A DNA stretch of 64,000 nucleotides from Rhizobium sp. ASV8 (GTDB taxonomy: Bacteria; Pseudomonadota; Alphaproteobacteria; Rhizobiales; Rhizobiaceae), in NCBI RefSeq assembly GCF_016429255.1, contig NZ_JAELUG010000013.1:1-64000 (forward strand), written 5' to 3'. How positions within the stretch are numbered: position 1 is the first letter of the stretch; each line of letters begins with the position of its first letter. A program made the translations under genes and the position numbers. The notes under the pieces are model-generated. The model was given only the letters and a program-made list of their open reading frames with translations, was not told the origin of the DNA and did not search any database. Shown here piece after piece: positions 26,925 to 36,106 of the stretch.

Positions 26925-27671
26925 TCAGAAACCGGCCGCGTCCACGACGCCGCGATCGCAGCCGAACGACGTGCTGCCCGCCCCCTGGATCAATTTGGCG
27001 AGCCGTGGCTCGTTGCCCTGCTGAGGATCGAGTGCATCTTCCGACAGGCCGATCGTCAGCTCCGAGATCATCCTGACGTTGCCGACGCGGCGGCAGCTCA
27101 TCTTGATGCGCGCATTGGCGTCCTCGCCGAAGCTCTGGTCGAAGGCGGCCTTGATGGTTTCGGCGTCCAGTTCCTTGCCGATATTCTTGGCGAAAAGATC
27201 ACGAACGGCAGAGGCATTGAGCTCGGTGATCAGGCCGGCGGCGATGGAAAAATATTGGTCGGCGGTCAGCTTCGAGCAAGTGCCGTGCTTGATCCACTCA
27301 TGCCGCTCGAGGCCGGACTGCGTGCCTGGCATGACCTTGTCCAGCTTGGCCTTCACGTCCTGCGACAGTTGCACCGCCGGCAGATCTTTCCAGTCACGGC
27401 CACGATCAGCCTGTTTCAGGTCGTCGGAGACGTCGCAATATTCCTGCCGCATCGGCCAGAGGCCGTGCAGCGAAAAATTCGTAGCATCGTAATTGCTCGA
27501 CGATTGGTTCCGGCATTCCGCCTTTTTCTGGTTTGTCGCGCAAAATGCCGGCTCCCAGCTTGCTGCCAGGATAAAGCGCGTGCGCCCCCTGCTGTGTTCC
27601 TGCGCCACCGCGCTCGCGACCGTCCCGACCGAAAGGAGCACAACCGCAAATACTCGAAGCAAATGCTTCAT
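26925..27671 (-). CDS. Ribonuclease T2 family enzyme, exported
   Basis: 248 residues with a cleavable signal peptide (about 1-24, ending SAVAQ). Both catalytic segments are present: FSLHGLWP with His69, and HEWIKHGTC with His124 and His129 around the catalytic Glu. Cysteines at about 44, 53 and 79 and in the second half suit disulphides, so the enzyme should work in the periplasm or outside, degrading RNA to nucleoside 3'-phosphates through 2',3'-cyclic intermediates. It could supply phosphate or nucleosides. It is transcribed alone, divergent from the hydrolase operon. Confidence 0.93.
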   Translation of the reverse strand: MKHLLRVFAVVLLSVGTVASAVAQEHSRGRTRFILAASWEPAFCATNQKKAECRNQSSSNYDATNFSLHGLWPMRQEYCDVSDDLKQADRGRDWKDLPAVQLSQDVKAKLDKVMPGTQSGLERHEWIKHGTCSKLTADQYFSIAAGLITELNASAVRDLFAKNIGKELDAETIKAAFDQSFGEDANARIKMSCRRVGNVRMISELTIGLSEDALDPQQGNEPRLAKLIQGAGSTSFGCDRGVVDAAGF

Positions 27672-27835
27672 TCCACGCCTCCAACTAGAACATTATGGGA
27701 ACAAATAAGCAGTTTGACCAAGTCTACGCAACCCTGAATCACAGGGCATCAGAGATTTATTTCTGTGGGCCTCAACGACTGTCCATTGCATTCCGCCGGC
27801 TGATCAACTCTCATTCACATGGGGAGGAACGGTGC

Positions 27836-28768
27836 ATGTTTGCCGAGACGCAACGCCTGAAAAGTCCGACGGGCGCGACGATTGCCTATCATCACACGCG
27901 GGCGTCGGGTGCAGCGTGCGGCATCCTCCTGATATCCCACGGCCTTGCCGAGCATTCGCGCCGTTACCAAGCCTTCGCGGACGCAATGGCCTCGCATGGG
28001 TTTCATGTCTATGCCCATGATCACCGCGGGCACGGCGAAACAGTCGCGGCCGATGCGCCGATCGGTCGTTTCGCACGAAGAAACGGCGGCGATCAGGTGA
28101 TGGCGGACGTTCTGGCCATGCGTGAACTTGCCGCCGCAGCTCACCCCGGTCTGCCGATCATCCTCTTCGGCCACTCCATGGGCGGACTGATCAGCCTCAA
28201 CACCGCCGTCACCTACCCCGATAAGTTCGATGCCGTCACAGTCTGGAATTCCAACTTCAATCCGGGCATTGCCGGCCGCGCCGCGCAGCTCATCCTGAAG
28301 ACGGAACGCATGTTCAAGGGGTCGGATGTACCAAGCGGACCGCTGCCGAAACTGACGTTCGACACTTGGGGCAAGTCCATTCCAGATCGCCGCACTGAGT
28401 TCGATTGGCTGTCGCGCGTGCCCGAGCAGGTGGACAAATACATTGCCGATCCTCTTTGCGGCTTCGATGCCTCTGTTTCGCTCTGGCTGGACATATTCGA
28501 ATTGAGTTTTCGCGCGCCGCAAAGGGCCTGTCTCGACAGGCTGCGACGCGATATGCCGATCCACCTCGTCGGAGGCGGAAAGGATCCGGCCACAGACAAT
28601 GGAAAAGCGATTTCCTGGCTGTCAGACCATTTGAAGCGTGCCGGCTTCTCCCGCGTTACCACCACCATCCATCCGGACATGCGGCATGAAACCTTGAATG
28701 AAATCGGAGCCGACCAAGTTACTTCCGACTTTGCCGACTGGTGCAGGAAAATAGCGGCAAAGAATTGA
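27836..28768 (+). CDS. Alpha/beta hydrolase, monoglyceride lipase/lysophospholipase-like
   Basis: 310 residues from the ATG at 27836, preceded by GGGGAGG; the open frame upstream is unsupported. Hydrolase_4 family: oxyanion segment ISHGLAEHSRRY, HDHRGHGET, nucleophile elbow GHSMGG with Ser114, Asp in GGGKDPAT and His in HPDMRHETLNE complete a triad. Homologues hydrolyse monoacylglycerol or lysophospholipid esters, but the true substrate is unknown. First gene of a tight four-gene unit: a DMT transporter follows after 19 bp, then a CoA-transferase and a ThDP enzyme, so the acid released may feed a CoA-dependent route. Confidence 0.85.
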   Translation: MFAETQRLKSPTGATIAYHHTRASGAACGILLISHGLAEHSRRYQAFADAMASHGFHVYAHDHRGHGETVAADAPIGRFARRNGGDQVMADVLAMRELAAAAHPGLPIILFGHSMGGLISLNTAVTYPDKFDAVTVWNSNFNPGIAGRAAQLILKTERMFKGSDVPSGPLPKLTFDTWGKSIPDRRTEFDWLSRVPEQVDKYIADPLCGFDASVSLWLDIFELSFRAPQRACLDRLRRDMPIHLVGGGKDPATDNGKAISWLSDHLKRAGFSRVTTTIHPDMRHETLNEIGADQVTSDFADWCRKIAAKN

Positions 28769-28787
28769 TATTAAAAGGAATACCAAA

Positions 28788-29747
28788 ATGAATGCCACCG
28801 GCGGCTCCTCGCTGCGCTTACCGCAGTCGGAGCTGACTTTCGGCCTTGCGATGATGTTCATCTCCGTCATCCTCTCGCCGATCATCGATATCTTCTCCAA
28901 GCTTGCAGCAGCCACCGTCCCGCCGGCCGAAGTCACCGCCGCACGCTTTATCCTGCAGGCGCTCTTTGCCCTGCCGATCATGGCCATGCGCGGACAATGG
29001 GGCGTCTGGTCATGGAGTCGCAGCGGCGTGCATGCCATCCGTGCCGGCGTGCTGACCCTATCCATGGTCTCGTTCGTGACGACGTTGCAGGTCATGGAGG
29101 TTGCCGATGCCATCGCCATATTTTTCGTGGAGCCGATCATCCTGACTGTCCTCAGCAGCATTTTCCTGAAGGAGACGATCGGTTGGCGGCGCTACACCGC
29201 CTGCGCGGTGGGCTTCTTCGGCGCGATGCTGATCATCCAGCCGAGCTTTCAGGAAGTCGGCTTCGTTGCTCTGCTGCCTGTTGTCACCGCATTCTGCATC
29301 GCAGTCTATGTGATGATCACCCGCGTCGTCTCCCATAGCGAGGACGCATCGTCGATGCAGTTCCAGACCGGCATATGGGGCGTCGTTTTCAGCTTGATCC
29401 TGCTTGCCATCGGCCGTGCCACCGACGTTGCAATCCTCGGTTCGGTCGTCCCGGACCTGACGGCCATGCTCTACCTGCTCGGCGTCGGCGCCAGCGCGGC
29501 CATCACCGGTATTCTCACGGTATACGCCTATCGCGCCGCACCGGCCTCCATGCTGGCGCCTCTGCAATATTTCGAAATCGTTTCGGCGACGATCTTTGGA
29601 TGGCTCGTCTTCGACAATTTTCCGGATGCGATCAAATGGCTCGGCATCCTCATCATCATTGGCTCGGGGCTCTACATTCTCTGGCGCGAGCGGCGCTTTG
29701 CTTCCAAGCCGGTATCCGATACATCTGAAACAGCATTCACGCCGTAA
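28788..29747 (+). CDS. EamA family transporter in the hydrolase/CoA-transferase operon
   Basis: 319-residue membrane protein with about ten hydrophobic segments and two EamA repeats (about 18-150 and 160-300). ATVPPAEVTAARFILQALFALP and EVADAIAIFFVEPIILTVLSSIFLKE are typical first-repeat signatures, and YRAAPASMLAPLQYFEIVSATIFGWLVF mirrors them in the second. It may export or import the metabolite handled by its neighbours. It lies 19 bp after the hydrolase and 18 bp before the CoA-transferase, so co-transcription is very likely. Confidence 0.87.
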   Translation: MNATGGSSLRLPQSELTFGLAMMFISVILSPIIDIFSKLAAATVPPAEVTAARFILQALFALPIMAMRGQWGVWSWSRSGVHAIRAGVLTLSMVSFVTTLQVMEVADAIAIFFVEPIILTVLSSIFLKETIGWRRYTACAVGFFGAMLIIQPSFQEVGFVALLPVVTAFCIAVYVMITRVVSHSEDASSMQFQTGIWGVVFSLILLAIGRATDVAILGSVVPDLTAMLYLLGVGASAAITGILTVYAYRAAPASMLAPLQYFEIVSATIFGWLVFDNFPDAIKWLGILIIIGSGLYILWRERRFASKPVSDTSETAFTP

Positions 29748-29765
29748 GCGAGAGAGCGGATCGAC

Positions 29766-30968
29766 ATGACAGACCAAAAGACCAAGAAACCTCCGCTTTC
29801 CGGTATCCGCGTCATCGAGCTTGCCCGCGTGCTGGCCGGCCCCTGGGCCGGGCAAATGCTGGCCGATCTTGGCGCCGATGTCATCAAGGTGGAAAATCCC
29901 GACGGCGGCGACGATACGCGCCAATGGGGTCCCCCCTTCGTCGAAGGCAAGGATGGCGAAAACCTCTCGGCCGCCTATTATCACTCGGCAAACCGCGGCA
30001 AGCGCTCCATCGTCGCCGACCTCAAGACGGAAGAAGGTCAGGAGCTGGTGCGCCGGCTGGTTAAGACCGCGGACGTGGTGATCGAGAACTTCAAGCTCGG
30101 CGGCCTCGTCAAGTACGGGCTGGATTACGAAAGCCTGAAGAAGGTCAATCCCCGCATCGTCTATTGCTCCATCACCGGCTTCGGGCAGACCGGCCCCTAT
30201 GCGGGCCTGGCGGGCTACGACTATATCGTCCAGGGCATGTCCGGTTTCATGTCGATCACCGGCGAGCCGGACGGCCAGCCGGTGAAGGCAGGCGTTGCGA
30301 TCGCCGATATCTTCACCGGTATCTATGCTGTCTCGGCAATCGAGGCGGCGCTGATCCACGCACTCAAGTCCGGCGAGGGCCAGCTTGTCGATATGGCGCT
30401 GCTCGATGTGCAATCGGCCGTGCTCGCCAATCAGAACATGAACTATCTGATCTCGGGCAAACCACCCGTGCGGCTCGGCAACGCCCATCCGAACATCTCG
30501 CCCTACGAGGTCGTTCCGACCGCAGACGGCTATCTCATTCTCGCCGTCGGCAATGACGGACAGTTCCGCCGCCTTTGCGCCATTCTTGGCCTCGACACCC
30601 ACGCCGACGACGAGCGCTATGCCACCAACAAAGCCCGCGTTCTCAACCGCAACGAGGTCCGTGCCTTCATATCGGCGAAGACTTTGACTTGGAACAAGGC
30701 GGACCTGTTGAAGGCCTGCGAGGACAATGCCGTGCCTGCCGGCGCCATCAACACGATCGAGGATATGTTCGCCGACCCGCAGATCAAGGCGCGCGGCCTG
30801 CGTATCGATCTTGAAGACGCTGCAGGCACCATGATCCCAAGCGTGCGCACGCCGATCGTTCTGTCGGAGACACCGTTGACTTATACGCGGCCAAGTCCGC
30901 GCCTTGGGGAGCATCAGGAGGAGGTTCTCGCCGAATTGGCGGAACTGGAGGGAAAGGCGAAGATATGA
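29766..30968 (+). CDS. CaiB/BaiF family (class III) CoA-transferase
   Basis: 400 residues. Opens with LSGIRVIELARVLAGPWAGQMLADLGADVIKVE, the family N-terminus. The catalytic aspartate is probably Asp181 in AGVAIADIFTGIYAVSAI, which forms the aspartyl-CoA intermediate. Class III enzymes move CoA between acyl-CoA and a carboxylate such as formate/oxalate, succinate/itaconate or citramalate. The stop overlaps the ATG of a ThDP enzyme by 4 bp. A class III transferase next to a ThDP enzyme recalls the formyl-CoA transferase/oxalyl-CoA decarboxylase pair, but the substrate cannot be decided here. Confidence 0.88.
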   Translation: MTDQKTKKPPLSGIRVIELARVLAGPWAGQMLADLGADVIKVENPDGGDDTRQWGPPFVEGKDGENLSAAYYHSANRGKRSIVADLKTEEGQELVRRLVKTADVVIENFKLGGLVKYGLDYESLKKVNPRIVYCSITGFGQTGPYAGLAGYDYIVQGMSGFMSITGEPDGQPVKAGVAIADIFTGIYAVSAIEAALIHALKSGEGQLVDMALLDVQSAVLANQNMNYLISGKPPVRLGNAHPNISPYEVVPTADGYLILAVGNDGQFRRLCAILGLDTHADDERYATNKARVLNRNEVRAFISAKTLTWNKADLLKACEDNAVPAGAINTIEDMFADPQIKARGLRIDLEDAAGTMIPSVRTPIVLSETPLTYTRPSPRLGEHQEEVLAELAELEGKAKI

Positions 30969-32623
30969 AACGAACGGGCGGCCAACTCATCGTCGAAGCT
31001 TTGAAGGCAAATGGCGTCAAGCGCATTTCCTGCGTGCCGGGCGAGAGCTTTCTTGCGGTGCTCGATGCGCTGCATGACAGCGACATCAACGTACTCGTCT
31101 GCCGTCAGGAGGGTGGCGCGGCGATGATGGCGGATGCCTGGGGTCGTCTCACAGGCGAGCCGGGCATCTGCATGGTGACCCGCGGCCCAGGAGCCACCAA
31201 CGCATCAGCCGGCCTGCACATTGCCCGACAGGACTCGATCCCGATGATCCTCTTCATCGGTCAGGTCCAGCGCGATGCCCGCGAGCGCGAGGCTTTCCAG
31301 GAGGTGGAATTCCGTCGGGCGCTGACCGAATATGCAAAATGGGTCGGCGAGATCGACGATGCCGCTCGCATCCCGGAATTCGTCACCCGGGCTTTCGCAG
31401 TCGCGACGTCGGGGCGGCCTGGCCCTGTCGTGCTGACGCTGCCGGAAGACATGCTGCGGGACGAAGTCGAAGCGCCTGACGCCAAGCCCTATACGCCCGT
31501 TGCCGCCCATCCTGGTAGCAGTCAGATGGCGGAGCTAAGCCAGCGCCTAGCTGCCGCAGAGCGCCCGATGGTCATCATCGGTGGTACGCGGTGGAACCAA
31601 GAGGCGGTTGCCGGCATCCAGCAATTTGCCGAGCGGTTCAATCTGCCCGTGGGATGTTCCTTCCGGCGGCAGATGCTGTTCGACCATCTGCATCCGAGTT
31701 ATGCGGGCGACGTCGGTATAGGTATCAACCCGGCGCTGGCAAAGGAAATCAAGGAAGCGGATCTGCTGATCCTCCTTGGCGGTCGCCTCTCCGAAATGCC
31801 CTCCTCCGGCTATACGCTGGTCGATATCCCTTACCCGCATCAGCAGCTCGTCCATATCTACCCGGACCCGTCCGAACTCGGCCACGTCTATCGCCCGGAT
31901 CTGGCGATTTGCGCGAGCCCGGCCGATTTCGTCTCGGCACTTGCCGATCTGGAAGCGCCGGTCAAAGCGCGTTGGGCCGATCGCACCGAGCGCATGCATG
32001 CCGCCTACCTCACCTGGTCGACGACGCCGGAGAAAAGCCCGGGCTCCGTGCACATGGGCCGCATCATGGATTGGATCGAAGCCAATACGGCTGCCGACAC
32101 GATCTTCACCAATGGAGCCGGCAACTACGCGACGTGGCTGCATCGTTTTCACCGTTTCCGCCGCTTCGAGACGCAGGCAGCGCCGGCATCCGGATCGATG
32201 GGTTATGGCCTGCCGGCAGCGGTTGCCGCCAAGCAGCTGTTTCCGGAACGGGAGGTTATCTGCTTTGCCGGCGACGGCTGCTTCATGATGCACGGACAGG
32301 AGTTCGCGACCGCCGTGCAATATGGCTTGCCGCTGATCGCGCTCGTCATCAACAACGGCATGTACGGCACCATTCGCATGCATCAGGAGCGGGAATATCC
32401 CGGCCGTGTCAGCGGTACGGAACTCAGGAATCCGGATTTTGCAGCACTTGCCCGTGCCTATGGCGGCCACGGAGAGACAGTGAAGGCGACCGAGGAATTT
32501 GCTCCAGCCTTCGAACGAGCCCGCGCCAGCGGCAAGCCGGCGATCATCGAGATCGCGCTCGATCCGGAAGCGATCACTCCATCGCGCACGCTAACGGAAA
32601 TCGCCCAAACGAAAGGCCGGTGA
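30965..32623 (+). CDS. ThDP-dependent enzyme, acetolactate synthase-like
   Basis: 552 residues in the three-domain order of the POX/AHAS family: an N-terminal Pyr domain with the ThDP-activating Glu49 in CRQEGGAAMMADAWGR, a central domain (about 190-330), and a C-terminal PP domain with GDGCFMMHGQEF and VINNGMYG (GDG-N motif binding Mg and diphosphate). The family covers acetolactate synthases, decarboxylases and 2-hydroxyacyl-CoA lyases. No regulatory small subunit gene is nearby, so biosynthetic AHAS is unlikely. Translationally coupled to the CoA-transferase, which suggests a decarboxylase or lyase acting on a CoA thioester; this is inference. Confidence 0.83.
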   Translation: MKRTGGQLIVEALKANGVKRISCVPGESFLAVLDALHDSDINVLVCRQEGGAAMMADAWGRLTGEPGICMVTRGPGATNASAGLHIARQDSIPMILFIGQVQRDAREREAFQEVEFRRALTEYAKWVGEIDDAARIPEFVTRAFAVATSGRPGPVVLTLPEDMLRDEVEAPDAKPYTPVAAHPGSSQMAELSQRLAAAERPMVIIGGTRWNQEAVAGIQQFAERFNLPVGCSFRRQMLFDHLHPSYAGDVGIGINPALAKEIKEADLLILLGGRLSEMPSSGYTLVDIPYPHQQLVHIYPDPSELGHVYRPDLAICASPADFVSALADLEAPVKARWADRTERMHAAYLTWSTTPEKSPGSVHMGRIMDWIEANTAADTIFTNGAGNYATWLHRFHRFRRFETQAAPASGSMGYGLPAAVAAKQLFPEREVICFAGDGCFMMHGQEFATAVQYGLPLIALVINNGMYGTIRMHQEREYPGRVSGTELRNPDFAALARAYGGHGETVKATEEFAPAFERARASGKPAIIEIALDPEAITPSRTLTEIAQTKGR

Positions 32624-32642
32624 GCGCAAGCTCCCGGCCTTC
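32612..32642. terminator. Hairpin between convergent genes, possible terminator
   Basis: Arms AAGGCCGG and CCGGCCTT with an inner GAGC/GCTC pair, spanning the stop of the ThDP gene. There is no T-run on the plus strand, so termination efficiency is doubtful. Confidence 0.4.
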
Positions 32643-32665
32643 CAAAAAACATGTGGCGCGCTGGC

Positions 32666-33010
32666 TTAGTCGAGCGCTGCGGTCACAATGAACTCGACCT
32701 TGTACTTCGGCGCAGCGAGCTTGGCTTCGCTGGTGGCGCGAGCCGGCGTGTTGGCCGGATCGACCCAGGCTTCCCATGCAGCGTTCATTTCTGCGAAGTC
32801 GGAAATGTCTGCGAGATAGATGAGCGTCTGCAGGACCTTCGACTTGTTGCTGCCGGCTGCTGCGAGCAGGCGGTCAACTTCAGCCAGTGCAGACTTGCAC
32901 TGATCCGTAACGCTTGCGCCTTCGCCGACCTGGCCAGCGAGATAAACGGTGTTGCCGTGGATGACTGCGCCGCTCATGCGGGCGCCGACGTCGATACGCT
33001 TGATGCTCAT
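32666..33010 (-). CDS. RidA family enamine/imine deaminase
   Basis: 114-residue member of the YjgF/YER057c/UK114 family. Family marks: HGNTVYLAGQVGEG, QCKSALAEVDRLLAAAGS, and Arg91 in PARATSEAKLA, the residue that in RidA binds the carboxylate of 2-aminoacrylate-type intermediates. The C-terminal VEFIVTAAL is typical. It would hydrolyse reactive enamines made by PLP enzymes, although the family includes divergent members and the N-terminus here is shorter than in canonical RidA. Convergent with the ThDP gene; the TIGR01244-type gene lies upstream on the same strand by 83 bp. Confidence 0.85.
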   Translation of the reverse strand: MSIKRIDVGARMSGAVIHGNTVYLAGQVGEGASVTDQCKSALAEVDRLLAAAGSNKSKVLQTLIYLADISDFAEMNAAWEAWVDPANTPARATSEAKLAAPKYKVEFIVTAALD

Positions 33011-33093
33011 GATTTTCTCCTGATGTTGTTTTGACAGGTAAACAAGGCGTGGCGTGTAACCTGCCCTGCAATCTCAAGGGTTGGGAAGGCGGC

Positions 33094-33432
33094 TCAACCG
33101 CGAATGTGGTGCGTCTTCTGATAGATCGCCGTCGAGCGTGCACCGGACCGGCAATAGCCGAGCATCGGCCGCGGGAATTCGTCGAGCGCATCGACCATGC
33201 CCTGCACGGCCTCTTCGGTCACGCCCATCGGCCCAACCGGCACATGAGCAATTTCCAGACCGAGCTCCTTGGCGCGGGCCTCGATGACGCCGAACGGCGT
33301 CTGGTCCGGGCTTTCACCGTCCGGACGGTGGCATACGATGGACTTGAACCCCATGGCTTTGATCTGGTCGAGATCCTCAACGCTGATCTGGCCGGATACC
33401 GAATACTCATCATCGATCGGGCGGATATCCAT
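33094..33432 (-). CDS. TIGR01244 family phosphatase-like/sulfurtransferase-like protein
   Basis: 112 residues. It has a cysteine phosphatase/rhodanese-type loop, CRSGARS with Cys94 and Arg99, near the C-terminus, and the family opening IRPIDDEYSVSGQISVEDLDQIKAMGFKSIVC. The family is also found as the N-terminal domain of Blh-type persulfide dioxygenase proteins in rhizobia, linked to sulfide detoxification. The six-residue active loop (C-X4-R) resembles rhodaneses more than classical CX5R phosphatases, so sulfur transfer is possible. Single domain here, upstream of ridA on the same strand. Confidence 0.8.
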   Translation of the reverse strand: MDIRPIDDEYSVSGQISVEDLDQIKAMGFKSIVCHRPDGESPDQTPFGVIEARAKELGLEIAHVPVGPMGVTEEAVQGMVDALDEFPRPMLGYCRSGARSTAIYQKTHHIRG

Positions 33433-33504
33433 GGTTCATGTCCTCTCTAAAACCGTGGCCCTGATCTACGCCGCCCCGCATCCAGCGTCAACCGCCGCGC
33501 GCGC

Positions 33505-34344
33505 TCAAACGAAGGCAAAGTTGAGCATGAAATTGCGGGCTTCGCCGGGCTGGAGAATATTGAATTCACCCGCCTCTTCCAGTTCCGCACGGGAGACCCA
33601 ACGGTGCGAAACCGGCTCTATGCCGAGCACGTTCGCCGGCTCACGCTGATTACGCCAGACCTGCAGGAACGGCAGGGTTTCTGCGCCAAAACGCACCCTT
33701 AGAGACTTACCGCCGATAGCAGCGATAGGTCCAAGGCTGACCTGTGCCCAATCCTGTCCGGTCTCCCGCGCAGGCACGCAGAAAATATCACCACCCTCTT
33801 TGCCGAATGCCCAGGGGAAGCCGCCATCTTCAAGCATCTGCCCGGCAAGGCCGGTGCCGTTGTCGAGCCATTTGCCGCCGATATTCATATGGTACATCAA
33901 AAAGACCGGCATCGCCTCGCCGCTGGTGTTGACGACGCGGTCAGCCAAGGAAACCTCGCCGGTCGAACCGTCGATCCGCCAATGGCGCTCCAGCCTTGCA
34001 GCAAGTCCCTCAGCGGTGACAACGTCGGTATCGGCGCGGCACTCCGCATTGCCATTCTCAAATTTGGTCCAGAGAACTTTGGCCGGATTGGAGGAGAACG
34101 AACCGTGCAGCGGATAGCGTTTTCCCTCAAAAGCCCCCGTCATCGGCTGCGGATGGCGGATATGATCCGGTCCACAGGTGAAGAGGAAGCCCTCGAGCGA
34201 GTGGTCGATGCGCGGATCGCCGTCATCCGGAATGGCGCGTCCGGGAGCAAGATCATTCCCCTCTACGATGCAAGCACCGATATCCAGAACCGAAGTCTCA
34301 TCAAGTGCAAGTTTCGGTCCTTTAGCCGCAGCAAAATCTATCAT
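33505..34344 (-). CDS. Aldose 1-epimerase-like protein, DUF4432 family
   Basis: 279 residues with the galactose mutarotase-like beta-sandwich signatures: YPLHGSFSSNPAKVLW (catalytic-region His), MPVFLMYHMNIGG (second His) and GIEPVSHRW. DUF4432 proteins resemble aldose 1-epimerases that act on the anomeric centre of sugars, but few have been tested. There is no signal peptide, so a cytoplasmic location is likely. It lies 72 bp upstream of the TIGR01244-type gene, same strand, with no sugar catabolic gene beside it to narrow the substrate. Confidence 0.78.
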   Translation of the reverse strand: MIDFAAAKGPKLALDETSVLDIGACIVEGNDLAPGRAIPDDGDPRIDHSLEGFLFTCGPDHIRHPQPMTGAFEGKRYPLHGSFSSNPAKVLWTKFENGNAECRADTDVVTAEGLAARLERHWRIDGSTGEVSLADRVVNTSGEAMPVFLMYHMNIGGKWLDNGTGLAGQMLEDGGFPWAFGKEGGDIFCVPARETGQDWAQVSLGPIAAIGGKSLRVRFGAETLPFLQVWRNQREPANVLGIEPVSHRWVSRAELEEAGEFNILQPGEARNFMLNFAFV

Positions 34345-34560
34345 TCCTAGGAATCCTCCCTGATCGGTCCTGCGCGCGGACGTTGCTCCATAATGGGACG
34401 CGGCGCAAATAAATGGTGATTTACCTTACCGAATGTTAACTTGAACCCTTGATCACACAAATTTTTATATTTTATTCAGCATGATAATCTAAATTTCCAT
34501 ACTGGCGTCAAATTTGCCATGTGTGTGTCAGCCGAACGACTATCCGAGGATTCGACAGAC

Positions 34561-36000
34561 GTGAACCGGTTCGTAAAATTGAGTTTTGTCCTGACAATGA
34601 CGGCCAGCGTGTCTGCGGTCGCGCTCACCGACGCGCAGGCCCAGTATTACCGCAGCGGCAACCGCGACACGGTTCTAGTCACTCCAGACGGACGAATTCT
34701 TGAACAATACCCCTATGGCGGCGGGTATTCGATGGCGCGAGATGGACGCGGTCGAAAGGTTCTGGTCGACGCATACGGCAATGTCGTGGCAACGGAAATG
34801 AGGGCGAGCACCTATTATCCGCGTGCGCCGGCCCGCGATTCTTATAACGGCAACGGCAACGGCAATCGATACGGCGATACCCAGCTTTCCGACAATGGCG
34901 GCTACCGCGACTATCGCCAGTATCGCAATGATGGCTATGGCCGCTACGACCAGCAGGATCAGGATGTCGTGACTGGCGGCATCCCGCGAGATGGCGATAT
35001 TCAACGGCAGCCGCTCGACAACCAGCCGATGCCGGACCCGAGCCAGAGCCAGAACAACCAGAGCGGCAACGACTACGCTTCGATCGATCCCCAGCAAGGA
35101 ACGCCGGATATCATTCGCAAGCCGCCGTCAGATCCCGTCATCACGCTCAAGGGCAAATCGAAGATGGAAATCACCGCGCTTGAGGTATTCCTCGCGCGGC
35201 AGGGCATTTCGCCAGGCGCCATTGACGGCCGCATGGGGGCAAACGTCACCAAGGCGATCTACGCCTATCAGCAGATGACGGGTCAGACGCTCGATCCCAA
35301 CAATACCGATGCGATCCTCGAGCAGCTGCGCATGTCCGGCGGCATGCCGATCGTCAATTATACGATCACGGCAGCCGATGCCGCAGGCCCCTATGTTGCA
35401 TCCATCCCCGAGGATTATTCGGCGAAAGCGCAGATGCCGTCGCTCGGCTATACCTCGACGACAGAAATGCTGGCAGAGCGCTTTCACATGGATGAGGGCT
35501 ATCTGAAGGCCCTGAACCCCGGCGTCGATTTCACCGTACCTGGCAATACCATCAAGGTCGTCAATACGGGCCCGGGCAAGACCGGCACTGTCGCCAAGAT
35601 CCTCGCGGACAAGGGCCGCAAGCAGGTTTTCGCCTATGACGCCAACGGTACGCTGATCGCCGCCTACCCGGCCAGCATCGGCTCGGCCGATACGCCTTCG
35701 CCATCCGGCACGGTGACCGTCGAGCGCGTCGCCTTCAATCCGGGTTACACATACAATCCAAAGATCAACTTCCAACAAGCCGGAAACGATAAGGTTCTTA
35801 ACATCCCGCCTGGCCCGAACGGTCCGGTCGGTACGGTTTGGATGGCCCTGTCGAAGCCAACTTACGGCATCCACGGCACGCCGGATCCCTCGAGAATTGG
35901 CAAAACGCAGAGCCATGGCTGCGTGCGTCTTACGAACTGGGATGCGACGGAACTGGCAAAGATGGTCAAACCCGGCGTGGTTGTCGAGTTCGTCGACTGA
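34561..36000 (+). CDS. L,D-transpeptidase (YkuD family) with peptidoglycan-binding domain
   Basis: Exported enzyme forming 3-3 cross-links or attaching proteins to peptidoglycan. The GTG at 34561 preceded by GAGGA gives 479 residues with a signal peptide ending ALTDAQAQ; an ATG at 34519 would add 14 residues. Order: signal, Gly/Asn/Tyr/Arg-rich region (about 30-170), a PG_binding_1 repeat (MEITALEVFLARQGISPGAIDG), a LysM-like segment (AERFHMDEGYLKALNPG), then the YkuD domain with catalytic Cys454 in HGCVRL. Rhizobiales rely heavily on L,D-transpeptidases for unipolar growth. A strong terminator follows. Confidence 0.92.
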   Translation: MNRFVKLSFVLTMTASVSAVALTDAQAQYYRSGNRDTVLVTPDGRILEQYPYGGGYSMARDGRGRKVLVDAYGNVVATEMRASTYYPRAPARDSYNGNGNGNRYGDTQLSDNGGYRDYRQYRNDGYGRYDQQDQDVVTGGIPRDGDIQRQPLDNQPMPDPSQSQNNQSGNDYASIDPQQGTPDIIRKPPSDPVITLKGKSKMEITALEVFLARQGISPGAIDGRMGANVTKAIYAYQQMTGQTLDPNNTDAILEQLRMSGGMPIVNYTITAADAAGPYVASIPEDYSAKAQMPSLGYTSTTEMLAERFHMDEGYLKALNPGVDFTVPGNTIKVVNTGPGKTGTVAKILADKGRKQVFAYDANGTLIAAYPASIGSADTPSPSGTVTVERVAFNPGYTYNPKINFQQAGNDKVLNIPPGPNGPVGTVWMALSKPTYGIHGTPDPSRIGKTQSHGCVRLTNWDATELAKMVKPGVVVEFVD

Positions 36001-36020
36001 TCGGCAGGCATCACTGAACG

Positions 36021-36053
36021 AAAAAGCCGCCGGGCTCACCCGGCGGCTTTTTT
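36021..36053 (+). terminator. Terminator after the L,D-transpeptidase gene
   Basis: 14-bp perfect stem (36021-36034 and 36039-36052) with loop CTCA and T6. Confidence 0.93.
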
Positions 36054-36106
36054 GTCCTGAAGTGTTCGACGCACCGAAACTTTCGCCCGGCGCGTCAAGA
36101 TGTTCC

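Noticed and set aside
29058..30914. 618-codon minus-strand frame across the DMT and CoA-transferase genes
   Set aside because: It spans two well-supported plus-strand genes and their junction; no family resemblance.
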